Shown in pieces: positions 44,173 through 53,250 of a DNA stretch of 64,000 nucleotides (its first letter is position 1; every line of letters begins with the position of its first letter). The notes beneath the pieces are model-generated. The model was not told where the DNA came from. It was given only the letters and a program-made list of their open reading frames with translations, and ran no database searches. The stretch is from Microbacterium sp. Root166. Its GTDB lineage: Bacteria; Actinomycetota; Actinomycetes; Actinomycetales; Microbacteriaceae. The translations under genes and the position numbers were made by a program. The stretch spans positions 388,879-452,878 of the forward strand of contig NZ_LMGL01000003.1 in NCBI RefSeq assembly GCF_001427145.1, read 5' to 3'.

Positions 44173-44772
44173 ATGCGATTCGAGCACCTCGGGGCCCAGC
44201 CCCGCATCCACCCCGACGCGGTCGTCGCGGCGACCGCGGTCATCAGCGGCGACGTCGAGATCGGCGCCGACTGCCAGATCCTCCACGGCGCCGTGATCAC
44301 GGCCGAGGGCGGACCGATCACACTCGGCGAGAACGTCATCGTGATGGAGAACGCTCTCATCCGCGCCACCGCGACCAATCCGGTGCACATCGGCGATCAC
44401 GTGCTGATCGGCCCCATGGCGAGCGTCTCGGGAGCCGTCGTCGAGGACGAGGTGTTCCTCGCCACCGGCACGCGCGTGTTCAACGGGGCGCGCATCGGCC
44501 GCGGCAGCGAGGTGCGCATCAACGCGGTCGTGCACCTGCGCACCACCCTGCCGCCCGAGAGCACTGTCCCGATCGCGTGGGTCGCCGTGGGCGAGCCGCT
44601 GCAGATCCTGCCGCCGCACGAGCACGAGCAGATCTGGGCCGCTCAGCGCGAGCTCGACTTCCCCGGCTACGTCTTCGGCCTCGACCGCGAGACCCCCGAC
44701 CTCATGGTGCAGCTCACTGAGCGCTACGGGCGGGGCCTCTCGCGCCACGCCGAGGACCGCAGGCTCGATTGA
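44173..44772 (+). CDS. Gamma-carbonic-anhydrase-like hexapeptide-repeat protein
   Basis: This 199-residue protein is built on a left-handed beta-helix with hexapeptide repeats (VVAATAVISGDVEIGADC, then ITLGENVIVMENALI, NPVHIGDHVLIGPMASVSG and EVRINAVVHLRTTLP). This arrangement resembles YrdA/CaiE and gamma-class carbonic anhydrases, which trimerise around zinc held by three histidines. Candidate ligands are in ILHGAV and in VHIGDHV, but the pattern is incomplete by eye, so catalysis is uncertain. The C-terminus is helical and charged. Confidence 0.82.
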   Translation: MRFEHLGAQPRIHPDAVVAATAVISGDVEIGADCQILHGAVITAEGGPITLGENVIVMENALIRATATNPVHIGDHVLIGPMASVSGAVVEDEVFLATGTRVFNGARIGRGSEVRINAVVHLRTTLPPESTVPIAWVAVGEPLQILPPHEHEQIWAAQRELDFPGYVFGLDRETPDLMVQLTERYGRGLSRHAEDRRLD

Positions 44773-44800
44773 TCGGATGCCGCGGGCCGCGGCATCCGAT
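44772..44800. terminator. Hairpin made of two inverted GGATGCCGCG words
   Basis: ATCGGATGCCGCGG (44772-44785) is the exact complement of CCGCGGCATCCGAT (44787-44800). It lies between the convergent hexapeptide and zinc-ribbon genes. Confidence 0.75.
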
Positions 44801-44812
44801 TCCGTCCGTCGG

Positions 44813-44983
44813 TCAGTCCCAGACGAGCAGGCAGTCGCGACACTCGAACTCGAGGCGCTCCACCCAGCCGTCGTCGAGGTGATCGCGCCGGTCGAGCTCG
44901 ACGCGGAACCACCTCGGCTCGGTCGCTCGCACGGCGAGCGACCCGCATGCGGGACAGACTTCGGCTACGACGATCCGTGCCAT
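44813..44983 (-). CDS. Small zinc-ribbon protein, 56 residues
   Basis: This protein starts MARIVVAEVCPACGSLAVRA and has two CxxC pairs, CPAC near residue 10 and CRDC near residue 49, a typical rubredoxin/zinc-ribbon spacing, with the acidic stretch DRRDHLDDGW between. It may bind nucleic acid or a protein partner; function is unknown. The ATG is placed by a TACCGT -10, 7 nt upstream. It lies downstream of ppc on the same strand but with its own promoter. Confidence 0.78.
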   Translation of the reverse strand: MARIVVAEVCPACGSLAVRATEPRWFRVELDRRDHLDDGWVERLEFECRDCLLVWD

Positions 44984-44990
44984 GCCCGAC

Positions 44991-44996
44991 ACGGTA
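44991..44996 (-). promoter_or_regulatory. Leaderless-type -10 (TACCGT) of the zinc-ribbon gene
   Basis: On the minus strand TACCGT lies 7 nt from the ATG at 44983. Confidence 0.55.
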
Positions 44997-45033
44997 GCCC
45001 CGCCACGCGGGATCGCCGGAAGCGACGCGCGTG

Positions 45034-47706
45034 TCAGCCGGTGTTCTGCAGGCCGGCGGCGACCCCGCTGACCGACAGGAGCAGCAGCCGCTGCTGCTCG
45101 GGATCGGCCGGAGCGCCCTCGGGAGCGTCGCGCAGCGCGCGCAGGGCCCGCAGCTGCAGCAGCGACAGGGCGTCGACGTAGGGGCTGCGCATCTTGACGG
45201 CCCGCTGCAGCACCGGCTTGTTGCCGAGCAGCTCGGTGCCTCCGGTCACCCGGATCACCCACGAGCGGGTGAGCGCCATCTCGTCGCGCACGAGACCGGC
45301 GAGATCGTCGCGATCGCCGAGCTCGAGGTAGTGGCGCGCGATGCGGTCGTCGGCCTTGGCGAGGCTCATGGCGACGTTGTCGATCATGGTGCGGAAGAGC
45401 GGCCATTCGACGTACGCGGCCTGCAGGAGGGCCTCGTCGCCGACGGCCTCGAGGGCGCTGCCGAGTCCGAACCAGCCGGCGAGGTTGATGCGCGCCTGCG
45501 TCCACGCGAACACCCAGGGGATCGCGCGGAGATCCTCGAGCGACTCGACCGACAGGCCGCGGCGGGCCGGACGCGAGCCGAGGGCGAGCTGGCCGAGCTC
45601 TTCCATCGGCGTCACGCGGGCGAACCACGGTGCGAAGCCGGGAGCCTTGACGAGTGCGAAGAAGCGGTCGCGCGACGCCTGGTCCATCGTGGCGGCGACG
45701 CCGGCGTAGCGCTCGGCGGCCGCACGGTTGCGCTCCTCGTTCGACGGGGAGGACGCCAGCAGGATCGCCGCGGCGACCTGCTCGATGTGACGCATCGCGA
45801 TGGCCGGATCGCCGTAGCGCGCGAAGATGACCTCGCCCTGCTCGGTGAGCTTGAAGCGTCCGTCGACCGAGTGCGGCGGCTGGGCGAGGATCGCCGAGTT
45901 GGCGGGTCCGCCGCCGCGCCCGAGCGCTCCGCCGCGACCGTGGAACAGGGTGAGCTCGATGCGCTCCTCGCGCGCCCAGGCGGAGATCGCAGCCTGGGCC
46001 TCGTAGAGCGCGAGGTTGGCGGCGACGGGCCCCACGTCCTTCGACGAGTCGGAGTAGCCGAGCATGACCTCGAGCCGGCGACCGGTGGCCTCGAGCCGGG
46101 CGGCGAAGTCGGGGTCCTGGACGATCTCCGCCAGGATGCGCGGTGCGGCCTGCAGGTCGGCGAAGGTCTCGAACAGCGGAATGACGTCGAGCACCGGGGC
46201 CGGCGTGCCGTCGTCCGCGGCGTGCCGGGCGAGCCGGTGCACGTTCGCGAGATCGTCCGCCGACTGCGTGAACGAGACGATGTAGCGTCCCGCGGCGCGG
46301 GGGCCGTAGCGCTCCTGCAGGAAGGCGACCGACCGGAAGACGTCGAGGACCTCGTCGGCCTGCTCGCTGCGCGGGCCGCCCGCCTCGAGCTCGGCCAGCA
46401 CCTTGGCGTGGACGGCCGAGTGCTGGCGGACCTCGAGCTCGGTCAGGTGGAACCCGTAGGTCTCGACCTGCCACAGCAGCTGCTGCAGGTGACCGTAGGC
46501 CTGGCGCGGCGCGCCGGCCTGAACGAGCGAGTCCTGCACGACGCGGAGGTCGGCGAGGAAGTCCTCGGGGTCGCGGTAGCCGAGCGCGTCGTCACGCACC
46601 CGGGTCGCGGCGAGCCGGCGGCCCAGCAGCAGCAGGATGCGCCGGTGCGGCTCGTCGGGGGATCGCTTCGCGATCTCGAGCGCGGCGTCGGCGTCGGCGG
46701 CGGACAGCCGCTCCCACAGCGCCACGAGGTCGGCGCTCGGCGGAGTGGTCGCCGCATCGAGGGTGAGCGTGCGGCCGATGCGGTTCGTCGTGCGCTCGAG
46801 CCCGAGCAGGACATGGTCGCCGGCGATCTCGGCGGCCTGACGGGTGACGGATGCCGTCACGAACGGGTTGCCGTCACGGTCGCCGCCGACCCACGAGCCG
46901 ACGCGCACGAACGGGCGCACAACAGGGGCGCGGCCGCCGGCTCCGGGACCCTGGAGCGCATCGTCGACGCGACGGTAGACGTGGGGGACGGCGGTGAAGA
47001 GCGTGTCGTCGAACACGGCCATCACGGCGCGGACCTCGTCGGTCGGAGAGGGCTTCTCGGGCCGCAGCGGCGCGGTGCGCCAGAGCGTGTCGACCTCTTC
47101 CAGCATGCGCCGCGATGCGCGACGCTCGTCAGCGCCGTTGCGGAGCGCGGCGTCGTGCTGCTCGAGCAGGGTCGCCAGCCGGCGGATGCTCTCGGACACC
47201 GCCCGCCGGCGCGCTTCGGTCGGGTGCGCAGTGAAGACGGGGTGGAACCGCATCGCCTGCAGGCGCGAGAGCGCGGTGTCGTCGCCGACCTCCTCGGCCA
47301 GGCGCACGAAGGCGGCGGCCAGCGAGTCGGTGGCGTGCTCGCGATCCGGCCGCCCGTCGCGCTCGCGCAGCACGCGCACGCGCTGGTGCTCCTCGGCGAG
47401 GTTGACGAGGTGGAAGTACACGGTGAAGGCGCGGGCGACCTCGTCCGCCCGTTCGATCGTGAACGAGTCGGCGATCGCCGCTGCCCGCGCGAAGGCCTCC
47501 GGCGTCTCGTCGGTGTACGCCTGGATCGTCGCCGTCCGCAGCCGCTCGACGTCGTCGAACAGTCCGGGCGAGCCGCTCTCGCGCAGCACCTGGCCCAGCA
47601 GGGACCCGAGCATGCGGACGTCTCCGCGCATTCGCTCGGGGATCTCCTGCTCGGCCTCGTAGCGGCCGACGAGGTCGATCGCTTCGGTCTGGGTCAGTTC
47701 GCGCAT
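45034..47706 (-). CDS. ppc: Phosphoenolpyruvate carboxylase
   Basis: This 890-residue enzyme carboxylates PEP to oxaloacetate, replenishing the TCA cycle. It carries the catalytic His segment VFTAHPTEARRRAV, the second signature MLGYSDSSKDVGPVAANLAL, the glycine-rich loop LFHGRGGALGRGGGP, and the terminal QNTG that closes the active site. Length matches the bacterial family. A longer frame begins 13 codons earlier (MTARKHH), but TAGCGT 7 nt before the ATG at 47706 favours the shorter form (MRELTQTEAI). Confidence 0.96.
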   Translation of the reverse strand: MRELTQTEAIDLVGRYEAEQEIPERMRGDVRMLGSLLGQVLRESGSPGLFDDVERLRTATIQAYTDETPEAFARAAAIADSFTIERADEVARAFTVYFHLVNLAEEHQRVRVLRERDGRPDREHATDSLAAAFVRLAEEVGDDTALSRLQAMRFHPVFTAHPTEARRRAVSESIRRLATLLEQHDAALRNGADERRASRRMLEEVDTLWRTAPLRPEKPSPTDEVRAVMAVFDDTLFTAVPHVYRRVDDALQGPGAGGRAPVVRPFVRVGSWVGGDRDGNPFVTASVTRQAAEIAGDHVLLGLERTTNRIGRTLTLDAATTPPSADLVALWERLSAADADAALEIAKRSPDEPHRRILLLLGRRLAATRVRDDALGYRDPEDFLADLRVVQDSLVQAGAPRQAYGHLQQLLWQVETYGFHLTELEVRQHSAVHAKVLAELEAGGPRSEQADEVLDVFRSVAFLQERYGPRAAGRYIVSFTQSADDLANVHRLARHAADDGTPAPVLDVIPLFETFADLQAAPRILAEIVQDPDFAARLEATGRRLEVMLGYSDSSKDVGPVAANLALYEAQAAISAWAREERIELTLFHGRGGALGRGGGPANSAILAQPPHSVDGRFKLTEQGEVIFARYGDPAIAMRHIEQVAAAILLASSPSNEERNRAAAERYAGVAATMDQASRDRFFALVKAPGFAPWFARVTPMEELGQLALGSRPARRGLSVESLEDLRAIPWVFAWTQARINLAGWFGLGSALEAVGDEALLQAAYVEWPLFRTMIDNVAMSLAKADDRIARHYLELGDRDDLAGLVRDEMALTRSWVIRVTGGTELLGNKPVLQRAVKMRSPYVDALSLLQLRALRALRDAPEGAPADPEQQRLLLLSVSGVAAGLQNTG

Positions 47707-47713
47707 GGCTTCA

Positions 47714-47719
47714 ACGCTA
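47714..47719 (-). promoter_or_regulatory. Leaderless-type -10 (TAGCGT) of ppc
   Basis: On the minus strand TAGCGT lies 7 nt from the ATG at 47706. Confidence 0.6.
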
Positions 47720-47775
47720 ACCCCGTGGTGTTTCCGCGCCGTCACGCGCGACGGCGTATGACGCCGGACGGTGGC

Positions 47776-47781
47776 TAGACT
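47776..47781 (+). promoter_or_regulatory. -10 (TAGACT) of nhaA
   Basis: TAGACT implies a start near 47788 and a leader of about 70 nt that ends in GGAAGGA (47845-47851) before the nhaA ATG. Confidence 0.5.
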
Positions 47782-47856
47782 GCCCGCAGGTGTGCCGGGA
47801 AGTCTGGTCGGCGATGTCGCGGCGACCCTCGCAGCGACGGTGACGGAAGGAACCCG

Positions 47857-49053
47857 ATGGCATTGTTACGGTCTGCCCGATTCCCGGCGATCGTCCTCCT
47901 CGCCTCTGCGCTGCTCGCGCTCGTGCTGGCGAACTCTCCGCTCGGACCCGCGATCGCAGGGGTCAAGGAGACGTATCTGGGCATCCCGGGCGTGTTCGAG
48001 ATGTCGGTCGGGCACTGGATCCAGGACGGACTCCTCGCGATCTTCTTCTTCCTCGTCGCCGTGGAGCTGCAGTACGAGCTGACCAGTGGCGAGCTGAATT
48101 CGGCCCGCAAGGCGCTGCAGCCCGCGATCGCGGCTGCCGGCGGAGTCCTGGTTCCCATCGCCGTCTACCTTCTCTTCGCCGCGGGATCCGACGCGGCCGA
48201 CGGCTGGCCCATCCCCACGGCGACCGACATCGCCTTCGCGCTCGGGGTGCTCGCGCTGTTCGGCAAGGGGCTGCCCGCCGCCATCCGCATCTTCCTCCTC
48301 GCCCTGGCGATCCTCGACGACATCGTCGGCATCATCTTCATCGCCGTCCTGTTCACCGACGGCGTGAACGTGGGCCTGCTGGCGCTGGCGGCGCTCGCGC
48401 TGGTCGTGTTCGGCTTCCTGAGCCGGCAGCTCGACTCCCGGGCCCGCCTGCCGATCATCGTCATCCTCGTCGTGTTGGCGATCGTGACCTGGGTCCTCGT
48501 GTACCTGTCGGGCGTGCATGCGACGATCGCCGGCGTGGGGCTGGGCCTGGTCATGGCACAGCAGCCCGCTTTGCGGGCCCGTCACGAACTCGAGCCCTGG
48601 GTGAACGGCATCGTGTTGCCGCTGTTCGCCTTCTCGGCCGCATTCGTCGTCATTCCCGCCGTCTCGCCTGCGCAGCTGTCGCCCGCGTTCTGGGGTGTCC
48701 TGGTCGCATTGCCGGTCGGGAAGATCGTGGGCATCGCGCTCGCCGGATGGCTCTCGCTGCGGGTGGGCAACCGTGGCGCCGCCCCGCATCTGACGTTCGC
48801 GGACCTCATCGCGGCGGGTGCGCTCGGCGGCATCGGCTTCACCGTCTCCCTGCTGCTGTCGGAGCTGGCCTTCGCCGGCGCGCCGCTGGTGCGCGATGAG
48901 GCGACGCTCGGCGTCCTCGCCGGATCGGCCATCTCGATCGTCCTCGCGGTCGTGCTCATCACGCTCCGCGCCCGGCATTACCGTCGCACGTCGCCCGCGT
49001 CGCGCGACGAGGAGCTGCCGCCCACTGAGACCCACCCGGGGCAGATCGCATGA
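47857..49053 (+). CDS. nhaA: Na+/H+ antiporter NhaA
   Basis: This 398-residue protein has eleven to twelve hydrophobic segments. Family signatures are DGLLAIFFFLVAVELQYEL, WPIPTATDIAFALGVLALFG and the ion-binding aspartates of LALAILDDIVGIIFIAV. GIGFTVSLLLSELAF follows near the C-terminus. It would expel sodium in exchange for protons and regulate internal pH. The 3' end overlaps mazG by 4 nt. Confidence 0.94.
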   Translation: MALLRSARFPAIVLLASALLALVLANSPLGPAIAGVKETYLGIPGVFEMSVGHWIQDGLLAIFFFLVAVELQYELTSGELNSARKALQPAIAAAGGVLVPIAVYLLFAAGSDAADGWPIPTATDIAFALGVLALFGKGLPAAIRIFLLALAILDDIVGIIFIAVLFTDGVNVGLLALAALALVVFGFLSRQLDSRARLPIIVILVVLAIVTWVLVYLSGVHATIAGVGLGLVMAQQPALRARHELEPWVNGIVLPLFAFSAAFVVIPAVSPAQLSPAFWGVLVALPVGKIVGIALAGWLSLRVGNRGAAPHLTFADLIAAGALGGIGFTVSLLLSELAFAGAPLVRDEATLGVLAGSAISIVLAVVLITLRARHYRRTSPASRDEELPPTETHPGQIA

Positions 49054-49715
49054 ACGGCGACCGCGTCCCCTCCGGCGACCCGCTGCGCGAGGCCGCCGAC
49101 ACGATGCGCGCGGTGCGGGACCGGTGCGTGTGGACGCAGCAGATCGACCACCGGGCGCTCGTGCCGTACCTGATCGAGGAGAGCGCCGAACTCATCGACG
49201 CCGTCGAGGAGGACGATCGCGCCGAGCTCCGCGAGGAACTAGGCGACCTGCTGTGGCAGGTGCTCTTCCACGCCGAGATCGCCTCGCGCGACCAGGACGA
49301 TCCCTTCGACATCGATGACGTCGCGCGGGGTCTCACCGACAAGATGGTGCGGCGGCATCCGCATGTCTTCGGCGATGCGGTCGCGAACACTCCCGAAGAG
49401 GTGCTGGTCCACTGGAACGCCGCCAAGGCCGCCGAGAAGAGCTCGCGCACCAGCGTGCTGGACGGAGTGAGTGGACGGATGCCGTCGCTCGCGCTCGCGC
49501 AGAAGCTCGTCGGCAAAGCGGCCCAGGTCGGCGTCGAGATCGAGTCCCCGGTCGAACCCGCGGCCGGCCTGCGGTCCGAGGCCGAGCTCGGCGACGCGCT
49601 GCTGGCACTCGTGGCCTCTGCGCGCTCGAACGGGTGGGACGCCGAGCGGGCGCTGCGCGAGCGCCTGCGCGTCCTGACAGAAGAGGTGCGAGCGGCCGAA
49701 GCGGATCCTGCCTGA
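49050..49715 (+). CDS. mazG: Nucleoside triphosphate pyrophosphohydrolase MazG
   Basis: This 221-residue all-alpha enzyme hydrolyses NTPs to NMP and pyrophosphate. The metal-binding helices show CVWTQQIDHRALVPYLIEE and ESAELIDAVEED, then ELREELGDLLWQVLFHAEIA, matching the EExxE-12-28-ExxD pattern, and RRHPHVFGD. The second half is a degenerate repeat. The ATGA overlap couples it to nhaA. It occupies the same relative position between mfd and eno as in M. tuberculosis (Rv1021). Confidence 0.93.
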   Translation: MNGDRVPSGDPLREAADTMRAVRDRCVWTQQIDHRALVPYLIEESAELIDAVEEDDRAELREELGDLLWQVLFHAEIASRDQDDPFDIDDVARGLTDKMVRRHPHVFGDAVANTPEEVLVHWNAAKAAEKSSRTSVLDGVSGRMPSLALAQKLVGKAAQVGVEIESPVEPAAGLRSEAELGDALLALVASARSNGWDAERALRERLRVLTEEVRAAEADPA

Positions 49716-49736
49716 CGGACCTGGAAGGATGGAGCC

Positions 49737-51044
49737 GTGGCATCCGTGAACCCGCCGCGCGGCATGCGCGACTTCCTCCCCGCCGACAAGGCCCGTCGCG
49801 AGCGCGTTCTCGCCGTCATCCGCGATCGGTATCGCGTGCACGGGTTCGACGAGATCGAGACCCCGGTCATGGAGGAGTACTCCCGCCTGCACGCCGGCAT
49901 CGGCGGCGACAACGAGAAGCTCGCGTACAACGTGCTCAAGCGCGGCCTCGACGCCGACGCGGTGCGCGGCGCCGCCGACGACCAGGCCCAACTGACCGAC
50001 CTCGGCCTGCGCTACGACCTCACCGTGCCGCTGGCACGCTTCTACGCGACCAACCGCGGCCAGCTGCCGACGGTGTTCCGCTCCATCCAGATCGCGCCGG
50101 TGTGGCGCGCGGAGCGGCCGCAGAAGGGCCGCTACCGCCAGTTCATGCAGTGCGACATCGACATCATGGGGGATGCCTCGGCCCGCGCCGAGTCGGAGCT
50201 CATCGTCGCGACGCTCGACACGCTCGACGCGCTCGGGCTCGAGGGCGGCAGCGTCCGCATCAACGATCGCCGGGTGCTGGACTGGATGCTGGACGCCTTC
50301 GGGTTCACGCCCGAGGAGCGCCCGAGCGTGCTCATCACGATCGACAAGCTCGACAAGGTCGGCACGTCGGGCGTGATCGCCGAGCTTCGCGAGCGCGGGG
50401 CCGCGGCATCCGCCGTCGATGCCTTCGAAGCGTTCCTCACGCGCCCGATGACGATGGAGTACAACCCGTACGGCGAGAGGCAGATCCGCAAGTTCCTGCC
50501 GGCCGACGCGCCCGATGAGGTCGTCGCTCACCTCGTCGCGATCGGGGAGGCCGTCGCGGCGGCGCGGTCCGTCGCCGGAGGCGGAGAGACGGCCCTCGCC
50601 GACATCCCGCTGGTGTTCGACCCGTTCCTGGTGCGCGGCATGGGCTATTACACCGGCACGATCTTCGAGCTGGCCCACCCCTCGGTGGACTACTCGCTGG
50701 GCGGCGGTGGCCGCTACGACGGCATGATCGGCCGCTTCCTCGGCCAGGACGTGCCGGCTGTCGGGTTCTCGATCGGCTTCGAGCGGCTCGTGGATCTCGT
50801 CGAGATCGCCGACGAGGGCGCGCGGACCGCGGTCGTCCTGGTGCACGACCGCGACGTCCCCGAGAGCGAGCTGCTGGCGCACAAGGCGGCGCTCATCGCC
50901 TCCGGGTCGCGCGTGCGTCTGGAGCAGCGCACCAAGAACCTCAAGGCGCTCCTGGAGCGGGCGGCCGCCGACGGCTACACGTCGTTCGCGACCCTCGCCG
51001 CCGGGGCCGCGCCGGGGACGCTCGAGATCAAGCCGCTCGCGTGA
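49737..51044 (+). CDS. hisS: Histidyl-tRNA synthetase
   Basis: This 435-residue class II synthetase charges tRNA-His. Motif 1 is near RGMRDFLPADKARRERVL. DLTVPLARFYATNRGQLPTVF and APVWRAERPQKGRYRQFMQC form motif 2, FLVRGMGYYTGTIFEL and GGGGRYDGMIGRFLGQDVPA follow, and VGFSIGFERLVDLVE is motif 3. A C-terminal anticodon-binding domain (TAVVLVHDRDVPESEL) completes it. The GTG has GGAAGGATGGAG upstream. It overlaps the convergent permease gene by 17 bp. Confidence 0.96.
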   Translation: MASVNPPRGMRDFLPADKARRERVLAVIRDRYRVHGFDEIETPVMEEYSRLHAGIGGDNEKLAYNVLKRGLDADAVRGAADDQAQLTDLGLRYDLTVPLARFYATNRGQLPTVFRSIQIAPVWRAERPQKGRYRQFMQCDIDIMGDASARAESELIVATLDTLDALGLEGGSVRINDRRVLDWMLDAFGFTPEERPSVLITIDKLDKVGTSGVIAELRERGAAASAVDAFEAFLTRPMTMEYNPYGERQIRKFLPADAPDEVVAHLVAIGEAVAAARSVAGGGETALADIPLVFDPFLVRGMGYYTGTIFELAHPSVDYSLGGGGRYDGMIGRFLGQDVPAVGFSIGFERLVDLVEIADEGARTAVVLVHDRDVPESELLAHKAALIASGSRVRLEQRTKNLKALLERAAADGYTSFATLAAGAAPGTLEIKPLA

Positions 51045-52281
51045 ACCGCAGCCGCAGCATGCGGTAGCCGACCCCGGCGATCACGACGGCCAGCCCGCCG
51101 ACCACGCTCTGCCAGGGCAGGGTCGCGCCGAGGGTGACGCACCCGACCGCGCCGACGAGCTGCAGCACCCGGGGAAAGCGGCGGACGCTCGCGCCCCGGC
51201 GGAACGCCGCGATGTTGGCGACGAGGTAGTACAGCAGCACGCCGAACGACGAGAACCCGATGGCGCCGCGGATGTCGACGAGCGCGACGACGGCCATGAC
51301 GATCACGGCGATCGCCACGTCGGCGCGGTGCGGCACGTGCCAGCGAGGGTGCACTGCCGCCAGGAACCGGGGAAGATCGCCCTCTCGCGCCATGGCGAAC
51401 CCCGTGCGTCCGATGCCGGCGATGAGGGCCAGAAGAGCGCCGAGGGATGCCGCGGCCGCCCCCACGCGGACCACCGGCTCCGCCCAGGCCCAGCCCGCGG
51501 CTGCGGTGGCGGCGGCGACGGGTTCCGTCGAAGCCGCGGTCGCCTCGGGGCCGAGCGTCGACAGCACCGTGACGGCGACGAGGCCGTAGACGACCAGTGC
51601 TCCGGCGAAGGCCAGGACGATCGCCAGGGGGATCGTGCGGGCGGGGTCGCGCACCTCCTCGCCCATGGTGGCGATCCGCGCGTAGCCGGCGAACGCGAAG
51701 AAGAGCAGGCCCGCCGACTGCAGGATGCCGTAGGCGCCGCCCGTCCAGAGCGACTCCGCGGTGAGCCAGCCAGGGGCGTCGGGCGCGGTCACTCCGGCGG
51801 CGACGGCGATGGCGAGAGTCAGCAGCACGCCGACCACGATGATGCGGGTGAGCTGCGCCGTGCGGGTGACGCCGAACCAGTTCACTGCCGCCAGAGCCGC
51901 CACGGCGAGGATCGCGACCGGGCGCTCCCAGCCCGGGGGAGCCGCATACGCCGCGAACGTCAGCGCCATCGCGGCGCAGCTCGCGAGCTTGCCGATCACG
52001 AATCCCCAGCCGGCGATGAATCCCCACCACGGGCCCAGCTCGGCGCGGCCGTAGGCGTAGACGCCGCCGGAGGTCGGGTGGACGGCGGCGAGCTGCGCGG
52101 TCGAGGTGGCGTTGCCGAACGCGACGACGGCGGCGACGGCGAGTCCGATGAGGAGCCCGGAGCCGGCAGCCGCGGCGGCCGGCCCGAAGGCCGCGAACAC
52201 GCCGGCGCCGATCATCGAGCCGAGGCCGATGAACACCGCGTCGCCGAGCCCCAGTCGGCGCTGGAGCGAGGGCGAGGTCAT
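51028..52281 (-). CDS. APC-superfamily amino acid permease
   Basis: This 417-residue protein has about twelve hydrophobic segments. The APC signature GLGSMIGAGVFAAFGPA is in the first transmembrane helix, and SGGVYAYGRAELGPWWGFI and FFAFAGYARIATMGEEVRDP follow, as in YhdG/CAT-like amino-acid transporters. The substrate is unknown. The ATG is placed by a TATCGT -10 6 nt upstream. It follows the DUF4442 gene on the same strand. Confidence 0.9.
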   Translation of the reverse strand: MTSPSLQRRLGLGDAVFIGLGSMIGAGVFAAFGPAAAAAGSGLLIGLAVAAVVAFGNATSTAQLAAVHPTSGGVYAYGRAELGPWWGFIAGWGFVIGKLASCAAMALTFAAYAAPPGWERPVAILAVAALAAVNWFGVTRTAQLTRIIVVGVLLTLAIAVAAGVTAPDAPGWLTAESLWTGGAYGILQSAGLLFFAFAGYARIATMGEEVRDPARTIPLAIVLAFAGALVVYGLVAVTVLSTLGPEATAASTEPVAAATAAAGWAWAEPVVRVGAAAASLGALLALIAGIGRTGFAMAREGDLPRFLAAVHPRWHVPHRADVAIAVIVMAVVALVDIRGAIGFSSFGVLLYYLVANIAAFRRGASVRRFPRVLQLVGAVGCVTLGATLPWQSVVGGLAVVIAGVGYRMLRLRFTRAA

Positions 52282-52287
52282 GCCCGC

Positions 52288-52293
52288 ACGATA
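52288..52293 (-). promoter_or_regulatory. Leaderless-type -10 (TATCGT) of the APC permease
   Basis: On the minus strand TATCGT lies 6 nt from the ATG at 52281. Confidence 0.6.
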
Positions 52294-52317
52294 CCGCGCG
52301 GCGATGAACTGGTCGGG

Positions 52318-52800
52318 TCAGGCGGTGGTCGCCGCGGTGACGCGCTTCTTCTCGCGCACGTAGACCTCGCGGCGCACGCGGGCCACGACGTCGCCCGCGG
52401 CATCCGTGATGTCGGTCTCGAACCATTCGAGCACCTTCGCACCGCCGCGGGCGCGCTCGCGGAGCTCGTCCGCTTTGGCGGCCGGCACGTCGAAGTGAGC
52501 GGTCAGCACGCCCCGACCGGGCTTGAGGAACTCGATCTCGCCGCGCGTGTCCCACACCACGTAGTCCCGGCCGAGCTGGTGCATGACGAGCATGAAGAAG
52601 TACGGGTCCGTCATCGCCGACATCGAGCCGCCGAACGCCGTCTTGACGTAGTTGCGGGTGATGCGGTTGACGTGCAGCTCGACGGTGGCGCTGGTCCAGT
52701 CCTCGGCGAACCGCTTGATCCGGATGCCGCTCCACAGGTTCGGCGCCCACAGGCTCATTCCGATGGCCAATCGTCTGGGGGTGACTCGCATGCCGGTCAT
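52318..52800 (-). CDS. DUF4442 hotdog-fold thioesterase-like protein
   Basis: From ATG 52800 this is a 160-residue protein of the DUF4442/PaaI-like hotdog group: VELHVNRITRNYVKTAFGGS, MSAMTDPYFFMLVMHQLG and EIEFLKPGRGVLTAHFDV. Members are thought to be acyl-CoA thioesterases or acyl-binding proteins. An in-frame GTG at 52872 would add 24 residues of unlikely composition. It is divergent from the GntR gene, with which it shares an AT-rich intergenic stretch. Confidence 0.82.
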   Translation of the reverse strand: MTGMRVTPRRLAIGMSLWAPNLWSGIRIKRFAEDWTSATVELHVNRITRNYVKTAFGGSMSAMTDPYFFMLVMHQLGRDYVVWDTRGEIEFLKPGRGVLTAHFDVPAAKADELRERARGGAKVLEWFETDITDAAGDVVARVRREVYVREKKRVTAATTA

Positions 52801-52870
52801 GGTGCCAAAGGCCGCGCTGGGACTCGGCATCCGTTGTCGGATGGTCACAATCCGCGCGCGGGACGAACAC

Positions 52871-52893
52871 ACTAGTTCTAGTTGTTATAGAAT
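52871..52893. promoter_or_regulatory. AT-rich promoter/operator of the GntR-type gene
   Basis: ACTAG-TT-CTAGT (52871-52882) is a perfect inverted repeat. It overlaps a second CTA...TAG pair (52878-52890), and the -10 TAGAAT (52888-52893) follows, 6 nt before ATG 52900. YtrA-type GntR repressors bind AT-rich palindromes over their own promoters, so autorepression is likely. Confidence 0.6.
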
Positions 52894-52899
52894 TCTTTC

Positions 52900-53250
52900 A
52901 TGCTCCTCCGAATCGACCCTGCCAGCGACGAGCCGATCTTCGCGCAGATCGCCGCCTCCGTGCGGATGGATGCCGCGGCCGGCCGGCTGGTGCCGGGTGA
53001 CCGGCTGCCGTCCGCGCGCGACGTCGCCGAGGCGCTCGGCGTCAACCTCCACACCGTGCTGCGCGCGTACCAGGATCTGCGCGACGAGGGACTCATCGAC
53101 ATGCGCCGCGGTCGCGGTGCCGTCGTGACCGACGCCGCCGGTCCGCTCGCCGACCTGCACCACGACATCCGCGCCCTCGCCGCCAAAGCGCGCGCGCTGG
53201 GCCTCTCGTCCGACACCCTCGCCTCTCTCGTGAAGGAGAACCTCTCATGA
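52900..53250 (+). CDS. GntR-family regulator, YtrA subfamily
   Basis: This 116-residue regulator has only the GntR winged helix and a short dimerisation tail, the YtrA pattern. The helix-turn-helix is PGDRLPSARDVAEALGVNLH with TVLRAYQDLRDEGLIDM. No effector domain is present. The gene overlaps the downstream membrane-protein gene by 4 nt; YtrA regulators usually control the transporter or membrane gene cotranscribed with them. Confidence 0.92.
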   Translation: MLLRIDPASDEPIFAQIAASVRMDAAAGRLVPGDRLPSARDVAEALGVNLHTVLRAYQDLRDEGLIDMRRGRGAVVTDAAGPLADLHHDIRALAAKARALGLSSDTLASLVKENLS

